Positions 52,803 through 63,300 of a stretch of DNA of 64,000 nucleotides are shown one piece after another. This DNA comes from UBA2329 sp964577215 (GTDB lineage Bacteria; Bacteroidota; Bacteroidia; Chitinophagales; Saprospiraceae). Position 1 is the first letter of the stretch. Each line of letters begins with the position of its first letter. The stretch covers positions 1 through 64,000 of the forward strand of contig CAZNYK010000002.1 of NCBI GenBank assembly GCA_964577215.1, given 5' to 3'. The notes beneath the pieces were generated by a model. The model was given only the letters and a program-made list of their open reading frames with translations, was not told the DNA's origin and did no database searches. Position numbers and translations under genes: made by a program.

Positions 52803-55670
52803 TCATTCTATTGACAGTTTGGTCTTTTCCGATTTCCCATCTTTTTCCACGGTTACAATATAGACGCCCCTGTAGATATGAGTTTTCCCGTTTGGAGCCT
52901 GCTTTACCGCAATGGGCTTCTCATCCGGCTTTACTTTTTCATTGAGCAACTTATTGTATTCCGAAAGTATTTTTTCGTCAATAGTCATATCCCAAACAGG
53001 ATAATTCAGCCCTTTTGCCGCCCGAGCCTCCCACTGACGAAGCAACAGGCCGCTCTCTGTGGCGACTGATATACGGATTTTTCCTTCAGTGCGGGCATAA
53101 ACCGGTATGGGGAGAGAGGGTCCTTCTGAAGTCCACCAACCCACCGCACCCCAACGCGGGCTGAAACGCCTTTTTTCAATATCGAATACGATGAGGTCTT
53201 TGGCCAGGTTCTCCAAAGTGAGTTGTTGCAATTCTTTTACGCTGCCGAGGTACAAAGAGCGACCGTGTGTGCCAACCAACAATTCTGCATCCCGGGGATG
53301 CACCACTACATCGTGCACAGGCACTGCAGGGATTCCATTGTTGAGCAACATAAACGACCCGCCCCTGTCGAGGGACACATACAAGCCATGATCGGTGCCC
53401 GCATAGAGCAAATCAGGGTTGAGCGGGTCTTCGCGCACTACGTTCAGCGGTTCCATGGGAAGGTCGGAGCCGATCTTTTTCCATGTTCCCCCGTAGTCAT
53501 CGCTTACATATAAATAAGGATCGAAATGATCCCAGCGGTAGCCGTTGAGGCTCAGGTACACCCTGCTTTCAGAATGCGCCGAAGCGATAACCCTGCTTAC
53601 CCACATATCCTTGGGCAATCCTGCCGAGATATTGATCCAGCTTACTCCTCCATCGCGGGTCACAAATACCATGCCGTCATCGGAACCTGTGTAAATGAGG
53701 CCGAACCTCAGGGGCGATTCAGCAATCGAAGTAAGAGTGCCGTAGGGAACATCCCCTTTTCGTCCGCCATGGGTAAGGTCGGGGGAGATCGGCTGAAAAT
53801 CATTGCCCTGGTTGAAGGAACGATAAAGGCGGTTGGCGCCCATGTAAAGGATGTCCTGGTTATGAGAGGAAATATGGATAGGAGTCTGCCAGTTCCACCG
53901 CAGTGGCGGCTCCCCAAGTTCGTGTTTGGGCGTAATGTACTTCCGCTCGCCGGTTTTGGTATGGATGCGGAAATAGTTGCCGAACTGAAATCCGGTATAT
54001 ACCGTTGCGTTATCGCGGGTATCCACCGCTACTTGCATGCCGTCGCCGCCGAGCAGGGGCTTATAGGGATACTGCCCGCTGTCGTGCCATCCGACACTTG
54101 CCTTATAGGTGGAAGGCCCGTACCACACGCCGTTGTCTTGCAGGCCGCCGTACACATTATAGGGTTTGGCCATGTCCACAGTTACGGCGTAAAATTGTCC
54201 CACCGCCGGGGTGTTGCACTTGATCCATGTTTCGCCGTCATCATAGGAAATATTCAGCCCGCCATCGTTGCCGAGAATCAGATGTCCGGGGCGGCGCGGA
54301 TTAATCCATAGCGCATGATGATCGGCGTGCACATTATCGCCGTTCACAGAGCGAAAAGTGCGCCCTCCATCATCGGAGCGAATAACCGGCACGCCTAAGA
54401 GGAAAATCTTATCCGCGTCGTATGGCGCCACCCTGATCTGGCCGAAATAGTAACCATAGGAACTGTAAAGTCCGTCGATGAGGTCCTTGTGGGTGCGCCT
54501 CCAGGAACGTCCGTCGTCGTCGGAGCGGTACACTTCCAGGCCGATCACCTCGGAACTTAGTAAAACCGCGTTGGCATCCTCTACGTATTCCACTAATGCA
54601 ACCGGCTTTATCCGGCCGCTTTTCACCATTTCGATGATCTTGTCAGGGCTGTATTTTTCGGGAAAACCCCTTGAAGAAAGGTAATCCTTGATCTTGTACC
54701 TGGGAAGTTGCAAAAATGCTTCCTTGCTCATTTCCCTGAGCATATCCACCGTAAGGACATCTTCGTCATCCTCCTTTTCAGGGCGAAGATTATAGTTGTC
54801 AATAGCGGCGAAGAGCACGTTTTTCCCTCCTGATTTCACCATGGAAAGGCCGATGCGACCGGCGCCCGGCCCGGAGGGAAATCCTGCGGAGGGAAGCCGG
54901 TTCCACTTTTCACCCCCATCGGTGCTTTTGTATAATCCACTCCCGGGGCCGGCCTCCACAAAATTCCAGGAACGGCGTTCGCGTTCCCAGGTGGCGGCAT
55001 ATAGCACTTTGGCGTTGGAAGGGTCGATTAGCAGGTCTATTGCACCTGTATTTTCATTGACGTACAGCACTTTGCGCCAGGTTTTACCGCCGTCTGCCGT
55101 TTTGTAAACGCCGCGTTCCGGGTTGGGGGAATACAGGTGACCCAGAACGGCTACCCAGGCGGTATTGGGGTCAGAGGGATGCAGTACAATCCGGCCGATG
55201 TGATGGCTTTCGCCGAGGCCGAGGTGCTGCCAGCTTTCCCCTCCATCGGTGCTTTTAAAAATCCCGGCGCCTGCATAGGAGGAGCGGCTGGAATTGACTT
55301 CGCCCGTACCAACCCAGATGATATTGCGCTGCCAGTTGACGGCTATGTCTCCTATGGTCATCACCATTTCCTCATCAAAAAGGGGCCGGAAAGAAGTGCC
55401 GTTGTTTTCCGTTTTCCACAACCCGCCGGAAGCATAGGCAACGTAGAAATGGCTGGGGTCCGTGGGAGACACATCCAATTCAGCTACGCGCCCGCTCATT
55501 ACGGCTGGGCCGATGCTGCGAAAAGGAATCCCATTGGCGATTGACGAGGACTCCAATTTTTTGCGCTGTTCGAAAGAGCGAATGCGGTCGGCGGCAGGGG
55601 TGTGAGAAGGTTGGGCGAAGGTCACATGACCAAACACTGCCGCAAAAAGGAAGACCAATAGACGATTCAT
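52803..55670 (-). CDS. Secreted BNR/VPS10-like beta-propeller protein
   Basis: 955 residues from the ATG at 55670, with a signal peptide ending HVTFAQ. Many Asp-box (BNR) turns of the form S-x-D-x-G-x-x-W mark two propellers: KSTDGGESWQHLG, KTADGGKTWRKV, KSTDGGEKWNRL, RSDDDGRSWRRT, VTRDGGVSWINIS, VSDDYGGTWKKIG. The C-terminal part (FSPRWGAVGWWTSEGPSLPI) matches the Bacteroidota sortilin/VPS10-type glycosyl-hydrolase-annotated proteins. Such annotations rest on the propeller; no sialidase arginines or catalytic residues are evident, so enzyme activity is unproven. No T9SS sorting domain. Confidence 0.85.
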   Translation of the reverse strand: MNRLLVFLFAAVFGHVTFAQPSHTPAADRIRSFEQRKKLESSSIANGIPFRSIGPAVMSGRVAELDVSPTDPSHFYVAYASGGLWKTENNGTSFRPLFDEEMVMTIGDIAVNWQRNIIWVGTGEVNSSRSSYAGAGIFKSTDGGESWQHLGLGESHHIGRIVLHPSDPNTAWVAVLGHLYSPNPERGVYKTADGGKTWRKVLYVNENTGAIDLLIDPSNAKVLYAATWERERRSWNFVEAGPGSGLYKSTDGGEKWNRLPSAGFPSGPGAGRIGLSMVKSGGKNVLFAAIDNYNLRPEKEDDEDVLTVDMLREMSKEAFLQLPRYKIKDYLSSRGFPEKYSPDKIIEMVKSGRIKPVALVEYVEDANAVLLSSEVIGLEVYRSDDDGRSWRRTHKDLIDGLYSSYGYYFGQIRVAPYDADKIFLLGVPVIRSDDGGRTFRSVNGDNVHADHHALWINPRRPGHLILGNDGGLNISYDDGETWIKCNTPAVGQFYAVTVDMAKPYNVYGGLQDNGVWYGPSTYKASVGWHDSGQYPYKPLLGGDGMQVAVDTRDNATVYTGFQFGNYFRIHTKTGERKYITPKHELGEPPLRWNWQTPIHISSHNQDILYMGANRLYRSFNQGNDFQPISPDLTHGGRKGDVPYGTLTSIAESPLRFGLIYTGSDDGMVFVTRDGGVSWINISAGLPKDMWVSRVIASAHSESRVYLSLNGYRWDHFDPYLYVSDDYGGTWKKIGSDLPMEPLNVVREDPLNPDLLYAGTDHGLYVSLDRGGSFMLLNNGIPAVPVHDVVVHPRDAELLVGTHGRSLYLGSVKELQQLTLENLAKDLIVFDIEKRRFSPRWGAVGWWTSEGPSLPIPVYARTEGKIRISVATESGLLLRQWEARAAKGLNYPVWDMTIDEKILSEYNKLLNEKVKPDEKPIAVKQAPNGKTHIYRGVYIVTVEKDGKSEKTKLSIE

Positions 55671-55767
55671 CGGTAATTGTGTTGGTTTTACCGACAAACC
55701 TAAAAATAAAAATGGAAATCGGATGCAGCGGGAGAAGAAAACATCCGCCGCACTTTACCAACTGTAT

Positions 55768-56379
55768 CTACTGAAAGGCAAACACCTCTTTAAGATCAAT
55801 GACCAATTCGGGGAAAATGTGTGCGCGCAGCGGGTCATCATCCGTCACAGGCGCTAACCCGATGTACTTGCCCTCAGTGTTGAGAATATAGATAAAAACA
55901 ACGCGATCGGCAGGATTGACGATCCAGTACTCGCGCACACCAGCTTCCTCATACACCTGAAATTTCTCCCGCATTTCCTTGCGATTGTTACCCGGTGAGA
56001 GGATTTCCACCACCAGATCTGGTGCGCCGGCGCAGCCTCGCTCATCCAATTTACTTTCGTCGCAGATCACACAAAGATCGGGTTGAACTACCGTAGTGTC
56101 ATTGCCTGTTTTTCGACTCACAGGAAGGCGTACATCAAAGGGGGCAGCATAAAGCCTGAAGGGTTTGTTGTGAAAATAGCTCCAAAGCAAGCCTGTGAGG
56201 TTAGTAGAGATTTCCTGATGGCTTCTGTTCGGCGCCGGACTCATACGAAACAGCCGCCCTCGAATCAACTCTACCCGCTCCTGGAACTCCCACAGCAAAT
56301 AATCGGCGTAGGTATAACTCCCTTCGGGGTCGAGATCGGACAGCTGCGTGATGCGCTCAGGTAAGCCTGTAGTAATCAT
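55768..56379 (-). CDS. Uma2-family (DUF820) putative endonuclease
   Basis: 203 residues from the ATG at 56379; longer readings are out of character. PD-(D/E)XK-type fold: YTYADYLLWEFQERVELIRG at the N-terminus, VVQPDLCVICDESKL, then APDLVVEILSPGN and the YEEAGVREYWIVNPADRVV block with a variant lysine position. Uma2 proteins are frequent in cyanobacteria and Bacteroidota, often near mobile DNA; their biological role is unknown. No partner toxin or antitoxin or transposase is seen here. Confidence 0.88.
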   Translation of the reverse strand: MITTGLPERITQLSDLDPEGSYTYADYLLWEFQERVELIRGRLFRMSPAPNRSHQEISTNLTGLLWSYFHNKPFRLYAAPFDVRLPVSRKTGNDTTVVQPDLCVICDESKLDERGCAGAPDLVVEILSPGNNRKEMREKFQVYEEAGVREYWIVNPADRVVFIYILNTEGKYIGLAPVTDDDPLRAHIFPELVIDLKEVFAFQ

Positions 56380-56470
56380 TCGCACATTATTGACCTCACA
56401 AAAATAGGCAATATAATGCTTACCTCCAATCCTGCCGGCCTGATTAGGATAGCATGGATAGCAAAAGCAG

Positions 56471-57454
56471 TCAGGCCAAGGATCTATGCATAACCTTCCC
56501 AAACGGCAAATCCTCCAAATCTACGTTTCCGCCGCTCAGGATTATCCCCACGCGCCGGCCGGCAAATAGCTCCTTGTTTTGCAAAACAGCAGCCACCGGC
56601 ACAGCGCAGGAAGGTTCGATAATGATCTTCATGCGCTCCCAAACCAGGCGCATTGCCTCGATAATGGCATCTTCAGAGACGGTGAAGATATCGTCTATGT
56701 GACTTTGAATAATTTCAAAGGTTTTATCGCCCAGATTCGTTCTCAGGCCATCGGCAATGGTATCAGTGGTAGTATTGACCTCTATACGGCCGGCTCGCAA
56801 AGAGCGCAGGGCGTCATCTACGGCACGAGGCTCGGCTCCGTAAACCATGGTATTAGGAGATATATAACGAGAGATCAACGCCGTGCCGCTCATCAATCCG
56901 CCTCCGCCTATGGGCGCAATAATGGCATCCAACTCCTCAGTATCGTCAATCAGTTCTTTTGCAGCGGTTGCCTGACCTGCAATCACGTTGTAGTCGTTGT
57001 AAGGATGGATAAACACCGCGCCGGTGCGCGCCTGCACATCTGCGAGGGTGCTTTCGCGTGCAGCAAGGGTGGGTTCGCAGGGGATGATCTCCGCGCCGTA
57101 GCCTGCCGTTGCTACCATTTTGATGCGGGGTGCATTGGCAGGCATGACGATGTACGATTTGATACCGAGCACTTTGGCAGCGCGTGCGGTAGCTTGAGCG
57201 TGATTGCCGGAAGAGTGTGTGGCTATGCCTCGTTTGCGCTCTTCCTCGGTCAATCTCAGAACGGCGCTCGAAGCGCCGCGCATTTTGAACGCCCCGACTT
57301 TTTGGAAGTTTTCGCACTTGAAAAACAGTTTGGCGCCGCTGATGTCGTTGATACTGCGACACTTCAGCACCGGAGTGCGATGTATCATGTGATTAATGGC
57401 CTCATGCGCTTCCTGGATGTCTTCCAAAGTGGGTATGCGATCCAATTTTTCCAT
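56471..57454 (-). CDS. Threonine dehydratase / serine racemase-like PLP enzyme
   Basis: 327 residues, fold type II PLP enzyme without the C-terminal ACT domain, so more like catabolic threonine deaminase or serine racemase than biosynthetic IlvA. Lysine for PLP lies in VGAFKMRGASSAVLRL. The cofactor-binding block SSGNHAQATARAAKVLG, the glycine loop PIGGGGLMSGTALI and SGGNVDLEDLPFG near the end are all present. It deaminates threonine or serine to 2-oxo acids. It starts 20 bp after the oligopeptidase B gene stop, so probably co-transcribed with it. Confidence 0.93.
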   Translation of the reverse strand: MEKLDRIPTLEDIQEAHEAINHMIHRTPVLKCRSINDISGAKLFFKCENFQKVGAFKMRGASSAVLRLTEEERKRGIATHSSGNHAQATARAAKVLGIKSYIVMPANAPRIKMVATAGYGAEIIPCEPTLAARESTLADVQARTGAVFIHPYNDYNVIAGQATAAKELIDDTEELDAIIAPIGGGGLMSGTALISRYISPNTMVYGAEPRAVDDALRSLRAGRIEVNTTTDTIADGLRTNLGDKTFEIIQSHIDDIFTVSEDAIIEAMRLVWERMKIIIEPSCAVPVAAVLQNKELFAGRRVGIILSGGNVDLEDLPFGKVMHRSLA

Positions 57455-57474
57455 GCGTTTGCAATTTATTGCGT

Positions 57475-59538
57475 TTAATGCAAAGGAGTTTTTCCCGCCA
57501 GATCAAGCAAAAATGCGTATTCCATAGCTGTTTCTCTGAACCTTTCGAACCGCCCGGAGGCGCCCCCATGTCCTGTTTCCATATTGGTCCACAGCAAGAG
57601 TAAGTTTTCGTCAGTTTTCAGCGCGCGCATCTTTGCCACCCACTTGGCAGGTTCCCAATATTGCACTTGAGAATCGTGCAAGCCTGTAGTGACCAGCATA
57701 TTGGGATAGGCTTTTGCCTCAAGTTTGTCGTAAGGCGAGTAAGACTTCATGTATTCGTAATACACAGGGTCGTTGGGATTGCCCCATTCGTCGTACTCAA
57801 AAGTAGTAAGCGGGATGGTATCGTCGAACATGGTTGTGACGACATCCACAAAAGGAACGGCAGCTACGACGCCGCGCCAGAGTTCCGGCCGGAGATTCAG
57901 CACAGCGCCCATAAGCAGGCCGCCCGCGCTTCCTCCCATGGCAAACAAGTGCTCCGGCGAGGTGTAGCGCCGTGCGATAAGGTGTTCAGCACAGTCAATA
58001 AAATCATTAAAGGAATTTTTCTTTTTCAATAGCTTGCCGCTTTCATACCAGTGCCGGCCCATTTCCTCCCCTCCCCGGATGTGGGCAATGGCAAAAGCGA
58101 AACCCCGGTCGAGCAAACTCAGTCGCACTGAGGAAAAGTAGGGGTCCATGCTCAATCCATACGAACCGTAAGCCGAAAGGAGCAAAGGACCTGAACCATC
58201 CCTGGGAAAATCGCGGCGAAAGACTATTGAAACAGGCACGCGTGCGCCATCCCTGGCTGTTACATAGATGCGTTCGGAAGTATAATCTCCTTTCTCAAAG
58301 CCGCCCAGAACAGCTTCCTGCTTCATCAGCTTAAGCGTTCTTTCCCGCATGTGGTAATCATATGTAGTGGCCGGGGTGGTAAGGGAAGTATAACCCAGCC
58401 GTAGCACATGCGAATCAGGTTCGGGATTAATACCCGGGAAAGCCACGTAAGCCTCCTCGCCGAAATCGATGTAGTGGTCGGAACTGCCATCCATGGTTTT
58501 GATGCGCAAATTAACGATGCCGTCAATGCGTTCGGAAAGCACCAAAAAATCATTAAAAAGTTCAACGCTTTCCAAAAGCACCTCCTTGCGGTGCGGCACC
58601 ACCTCCTTCCAGTACTCTTTACTTGTTTGATCCTCAGAGGCCTCCATTAACCGGAAGTTCACGGCTGCCAGATTGGTGCGAATGTAGAACCGGTTGCCGA
58701 TATGGTCAATGCTGTATTCCAGGTCGCGCTCCCTGGGATGGATAACGCAAAAACTCCCACGGGGATCATCGGCTTCCAACACCCGGTATTCATCTGAAAC
58801 GGTAGCGGAAGAGCCGATGATGATATACTTTCGCGATTTGGATTTTGAAACAAAAGTGCTGAAGGTCTCATCGGCTTCGAAAAACACTTCCACATCCTCC
58901 TCAACCGGAGAGCCCAGCGCGTGCCGCTTGATCCGGCAAGCTCTAAGGGTTTGCGGGTCTTTGCCCGTGTAAAAAACCGTTTGGCTGTCGGCGGCCCATA
59001 CGGCATGGCCGGTCACTCCTGCTATCTGGTCCGGCAGCCATTCTCCGGTTTCGAGGTCTTTGAATCTCAGCGTATAGATGCGCCTGCTTTGGGTATCCTC
59101 GCCGAAAGCCAGCAGGCGGTTGTCCGGGCTTACAGAAAGCCCTGCAACGGCGTAATAAGCATGCGGCTCGGAAAGTTGGTTCACATCCAGCAACAATTCT
59201 TCAGGGGCCTCCAAGCTTCCTTTTTTGCGCGAATAGACAGCGTACTCTTTGCCTTCTTCGTACCGGGTTATATACCAGTAACCATTGAAAAAATAGGGCA
59301 CCGACTGGTCTTCCTGCTTGAACCGGGCAACGATCTCCCGGAACAACTGCTCCCGAAATTCTTTGGTATGGGCAGTCATGGCCTCCAAATACTCGTTCTC
59401 AGCCTTCAGGTATTCGATCACTTCCGGGTTCTCCCGTTCCTTGAGCCAGTAATAATCATCAGTGCGGACATCGCCGTGGGCAGTCAAAACCTTGGGTCGC
59501 CTGGGCGCAATTGGCGCGGGGATTTTATCTTTGGACAT
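57475..59538 (-). CDS. Oligopeptidase B-like S9 prolyl-oligopeptidase
   Basis: 687 residues from the ATG at 59538 (MSKDKIPAPIAPRRPKVL); 40 upstream in-frame codons are ignored because they give no sensible N-terminus. A seven-bladed propeller (about 70-400) precedes an alpha/beta hydrolase: AHIRGGEEMGRHWYE, nucleophile GGSAGGLLMG, acid in GLHDSQVQYWEPAKW, and histidine in NMETGHGGASGRF. Cleaves short peptides after basic residues if it is a true oligopeptidase B. Cytoplasmic or periplasmic location not shown. Divergent from yggS (118 bp) and followed after 20 bp by the threonine dehydratase gene. Confidence 0.93.
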   Translation of the reverse strand: MSKDKIPAPIAPRRPKVLTAHGDVRTDDYYWLKERENPEVIEYLKAENEYLEAMTAHTKEFREQLFREIVARFKQEDQSVPYFFNGYWYITRYEEGKEYAVYSRKKGSLEAPEELLLDVNQLSEPHAYYAVAGLSVSPDNRLLAFGEDTQSRRIYTLRFKDLETGEWLPDQIAGVTGHAVWAADSQTVFYTGKDPQTLRACRIKRHALGSPVEEDVEVFFEADETFSTFVSKSKSRKYIIIGSSATVSDEYRVLEADDPRGSFCVIHPRERDLEYSIDHIGNRFYIRTNLAAVNFRLMEASEDQTSKEYWKEVVPHRKEVLLESVELFNDFLVLSERIDGIVNLRIKTMDGSSDHYIDFGEEAYVAFPGINPEPDSHVLRLGYTSLTTPATTYDYHMRERTLKLMKQEAVLGGFEKGDYTSERIYVTARDGARVPVSIVFRRDFPRDGSGPLLLSAYGSYGLSMDPYFSSVRLSLLDRGFAFAIAHIRGGEEMGRHWYESGKLLKKKNSFNDFIDCAEHLIARRYTSPEHLFAMGGSAGGLLMGAVLNLRPELWRGVVAAVPFVDVVTTMFDDTIPLTTFEYDEWGNPNDPVYYEYMKSYSPYDKLEAKAYPNMLVTTGLHDSQVQYWEPAKWVAKMRALKTDENLLLLWTNMETGHGGASGRFERFRETAMEYAFLLDLAGKTPLH

Positions 59539-59656
59539 AATTTCAAGATTCCGGCGCAAAGAAAACAAAAAACCGGCAGGATTAACGTCCGTTGCCCTGG
59601 AAAAGGCAACCCTGCCCCATTCCTTTTTGTTCTTATTGCGCTTCATACACGCTATC

Positions 59657-60307
59657 ATGTATCAAAAAATATTACAGGAACTAGAGCCCTACGGCGCTCG
59701 CCTGATTGCCGTAACCAAAACCAAACCGGAGGAAGCTATTCTCGATCTTTATGCCCAGGGACAACGCGATTTCGGGGAAAACCGCGTGCAGGAACTCCTG
59801 CCCAAGTACGAAAACCTGCCTAAAGACATTCGCTGGCACCTCATCGGCCACCTGCAACGCAACAAAGTGAAATATATCGCTCCCTTTGTCCACCTTATCC
59901 ACTCTGTGGACAGCATGGAGCTACTCCAGGAAATTGACAAACAGGCCCGAAAGCATGATCGCGTCATCAACTGTCTGCTCCAGTTCCATATTGCGCAGGA
60001 AGAAACCAAATTCGGACTGCAACTGGAAGAGGTGCTCAACTGGCCGCAGGAAGGCCTGGAAAAGCTTGATGCCGTTCGCCTGTGCGGCGTAATGGGCATG
60101 GCCACCTTCACCGACGACGAAACGCAGGTACGCGCTGAATTCGTCCACCTCAGGAATATCTTCGATGCAATAAAAGGACGCTTCTTTGCCGGCACCGCGT
60201 ATTTCCGCGAAATATCCATGGGAATGTCGGACGACTACCACCTTGCTCTTCAGGAAGGAAGCACTATGGTACGCATTGGCACGCTGCTGTTTGGGGAGAG
60301 GATGTAG
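59657..60307 (+). CDS. YggS-family PLP homeostasis protein
   Basis: 216 residues from the ATG at 59657, the family length. An alanine-racemase N-terminal-type TIM barrel: LIAVTKTKPEEAILDLYAQG with the PLP lysine in VTKTK, FGENRVQELLPKY, RWHLIGHLQRNKVKYI, and MGMSDDYHLALQEGSTMVR near the end that binds the PLP phosphate. YggS/PLPBP proteins keep free pyridoxal phosphate in balance. Followed after 43 bp by the surface-protein gene. Confidence 0.96.
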   Translation: MYQKILQELEPYGARLIAVTKTKPEEAILDLYAQGQRDFGENRVQELLPKYENLPKDIRWHLIGHLQRNKVKYIAPFVHLIHSVDSMELLQEIDKQARKHDRVINCLLQFHIAQEETKFGLQLEEVLNWPQEGLEKLDAVRLCGVMGMATFTDDETQVRAEFVHLRNIFDAIKGRFFAGTAYFREISMGMSDDYHLALQEGSTMVRIGTLLFGERM

Positions 60308-60350
60308 CTCGCAGCTATTGCTTATCTTTACGCCACATAATCCAAAGACC

Positions 60351-63300
60351 ATGAGAAAACTGCTGCCACTGCTTTTCCTCTTTCCGTTTACCGGCGCCGC
60401 ACAAACGCTCATCGGCGGCGTAGTCAACGAATACGCTGTTGTCACGGGTATCGACTACTGCGCCGCTACGGTAAGCGTCAACAACGCATCCACCTTTTCC
60501 GCGGGCAACCGCGTGTTGCTCATCCAAATGAAAGGCGCGGAGATCAATGCGTCCAATACTTCAGCATTCGGTACCATCACCAACCTCAACTCTGCCGGCC
60601 TCTACGAATGGGGCACGGTAGAATCCATCACCGGCAATGGGGTGCTTCTTCAAAATACTTTGGTAAACGTCTATGACATAAGCGGTAACGTCCAGCTTAT
60701 TAAAGTCCCACAATATACCGATGCTGTCGTCACGGCGCCGCTCAGCGCACCTGCATGGAACGGCAATACCGGCGGCGTGCTGGCGCTCGAAGTTTCGGGA
60801 CAACTCACCCTGCAAGCCGACGTCGATCTCAGCGGAAAAGGTTTCCGGGGCGCCGCCACCGGCATAACGCAAGCCAATAACTGCACATGGCTGGCAAACC
60901 AAAACGATTATTTCTATGCCCTCAACAATTGGCGCGGCGCCGCCAAAGGCGAAGGAATAGCGGCATTTATCACGGGGGCAGAGGCCGGGCGCGGCGCCCA
61001 GGCCAATGGAGGTGGAGGCGGAAATGACCACAACTCCGGTGGTGGAGGCGGAGGACATCTCAACGCCGGCGGTCAGGGAGGAAACAATAATGAACCGGCA
61101 ACTTTCGGGTGCGATGGCGACTTTCCCGGCATTGGCGGCCGCGCCGTTACAAATGCAGGCGAGAGGCTTTTCCTGGGCGGAGGCGCAGGCGCAGGCCACG
61201 ACAATAATGATCTCGGCACCGACGGAGGCAATGGCGGTGGCATTATTCTCATCGCCGCGGGCAGCATAACAGGCAACGGCTACAAACTCATGGCCAATGG
61301 CGCAAGCGCTGCCAATAGCCTCAGCGACGGAGCGGGCGGAGGCGGCGCAGGAGGTTCCATCATCATCTCTGCAGAAACCGTTACCAACCTGGGATTTGAA
61401 GCCAAAGGCGGCAACGGCGGAAATGCCGACAACGGGAATGCCCCCCGGTGCATGGGTCCCGGCGGGGGCGGCGCAGGCGGGCGCATCATCGTACCCGCAA
61501 GCGTAACTGTGCCTGCAGCAAGCTTCGCTCCCGGCCAAAACGGCCAGAGCATCAACTCCACGGCTTGCAGTGCCGGCCCCAACGGTGCGCAGGCCGGTCT
61601 GGCCGGCGCATTGGAAACGCTGCAACTCCCCTTCCCCGAAGGCAATACCCCTGCTGTCGCGCCGGCCTTCAGCAACCAACCAGCTTCTGCAGGCTACTGC
61701 GCCGGCGACACTGTAGTGCTGAGCGCTACCGTATCCGGAGCAGGGCTTGGCTACCAATGGCAGTTCAATACCGGCAGCGGCTTCCAGGACTTGCAAAACG
61801 GCCCCGGCTTTTCCGGCGCCCAAACCCCTACCCTTTCGATACTGAATGTAAACGCCTCCGCATCGGGGCATCAATTCCGGCTATTGGTCAGTAGCCCCTG
61901 TTTTCCTTCTCTTACTTCGGATGCCGCAACACTAACCGTTACGCCTTTGCCGGAAGCAGACTTCGGCTTTATGGTGAATGGAAATGCCGTGCAGTTTTCC
62001 AACAACTCTGCCGGCGCCGATACTTTCCAGTGGCATTTCGGCGACGGGTCGGGCAGCCAGGACTCCTCGCCCACGCATACATACACGGGCAGCGGCGCCT
62101 TCACCGTGCACCTCATTGCCTTCAATACCTGCGGCGCAGATACAGCCTCAGCTACGATCCCTATCACGACGGCGCCCACTGCCGGCTTCTCCGCCGCCCC
62201 GCAGTCGGGTTGCGCTCCGCTTACTGTCGCTTTCAACAGCAGCGCCTCCGCGAATGCAGATGCGTACCTGTGGCTGTTCCCCGGCGGGCAGCCCGCAAGC
62301 TCTGCCCTGCCCGGCCCCCAGGTGGTTTACGATCAGCCCGGCAGCTATGGCGTAACCCTTATCGTGAGCAATGCTGCAGGGGAAGATACGCTTGTGCTGG
62401 AACAGTACGTCTCGGTTGAAGGCCCGCCGGAGGCTTCATTCAATGCGCAGCCTGCCGGAGGGTTTTCCTTTAATTTTGCCAATACCTCGCAAAGCGCTAC
62501 CAATTATCAATGGGACTTCGGCGATGGAGCGAACAGCAGCAACGCCAATCCTGCGCATACCTATGCTTCGCCTGGTGTGTATTCCGTCGTGCTTACCGCC
62601 ATGAATGCGTGCGGATCAGACACTTACACCACATCAATTACAGCGGGACAGCCGCCCTCAGCCGCCTTCGGCCAATCGGCAGCTGAGGGCTGTGCGCCGG
62701 TGGCGGTGCAGTTCAGCGACCTGTCCACCGGGTTTTACACCACCCGGCAGTGGTCATTCCCCGGCGGAAACCCGGCCACCTCCGATCTGGCCGCTCCCAC
62801 GGTGATATACGCCATGCCCGGCGTCTATGAGGTAGCACTGACAGTTGATGGCCCGCTCGGCAGCGCTACATTTACCCGCAGCACGGCAGTGCAGGTATAT
62901 ACCTTCCCCGAGCCGGGCTTTACCTATGCGATCAACGGCAATACCGTCACGTTTGAAAACACATCCTCCAACGCCGTGAGCTATTCCTGGCTCTTCGGTG
63001 ACGGCAATTCCAGCCAGGAGATTTCGCCGGTGCATACCTACGCAGCCCCTGGCGTTTATACCGTGACGCTCAATGCAGAACGGCCTTTTTGCGCGGCGAG
63101 CACTTCGGCTACGGTGTTTATCTCCACCACTACCTCGACCACAGAAACCGGCAAAAGCGACGACTTGACGGTTTTTCCCAACCCGGCCCATGACCTGCTG
63201 CACCTGCGCTGGAAGGATGCCGCCACCCAACCCGCCCGGTACCGCCTGTGGAATGCCGCCGGCATGTTGGTGAAAGACGGCATCCTGCCGGCCGCCGGTA

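Noticed and set aside
60561..61874. Long minus-strand open frame (437 codons) inside the glycine-rich gene
   Set aside because: Antisense of GC-rich glycine codons; its composition is Gly/Ala/Cys-biased, without homology or a start context.
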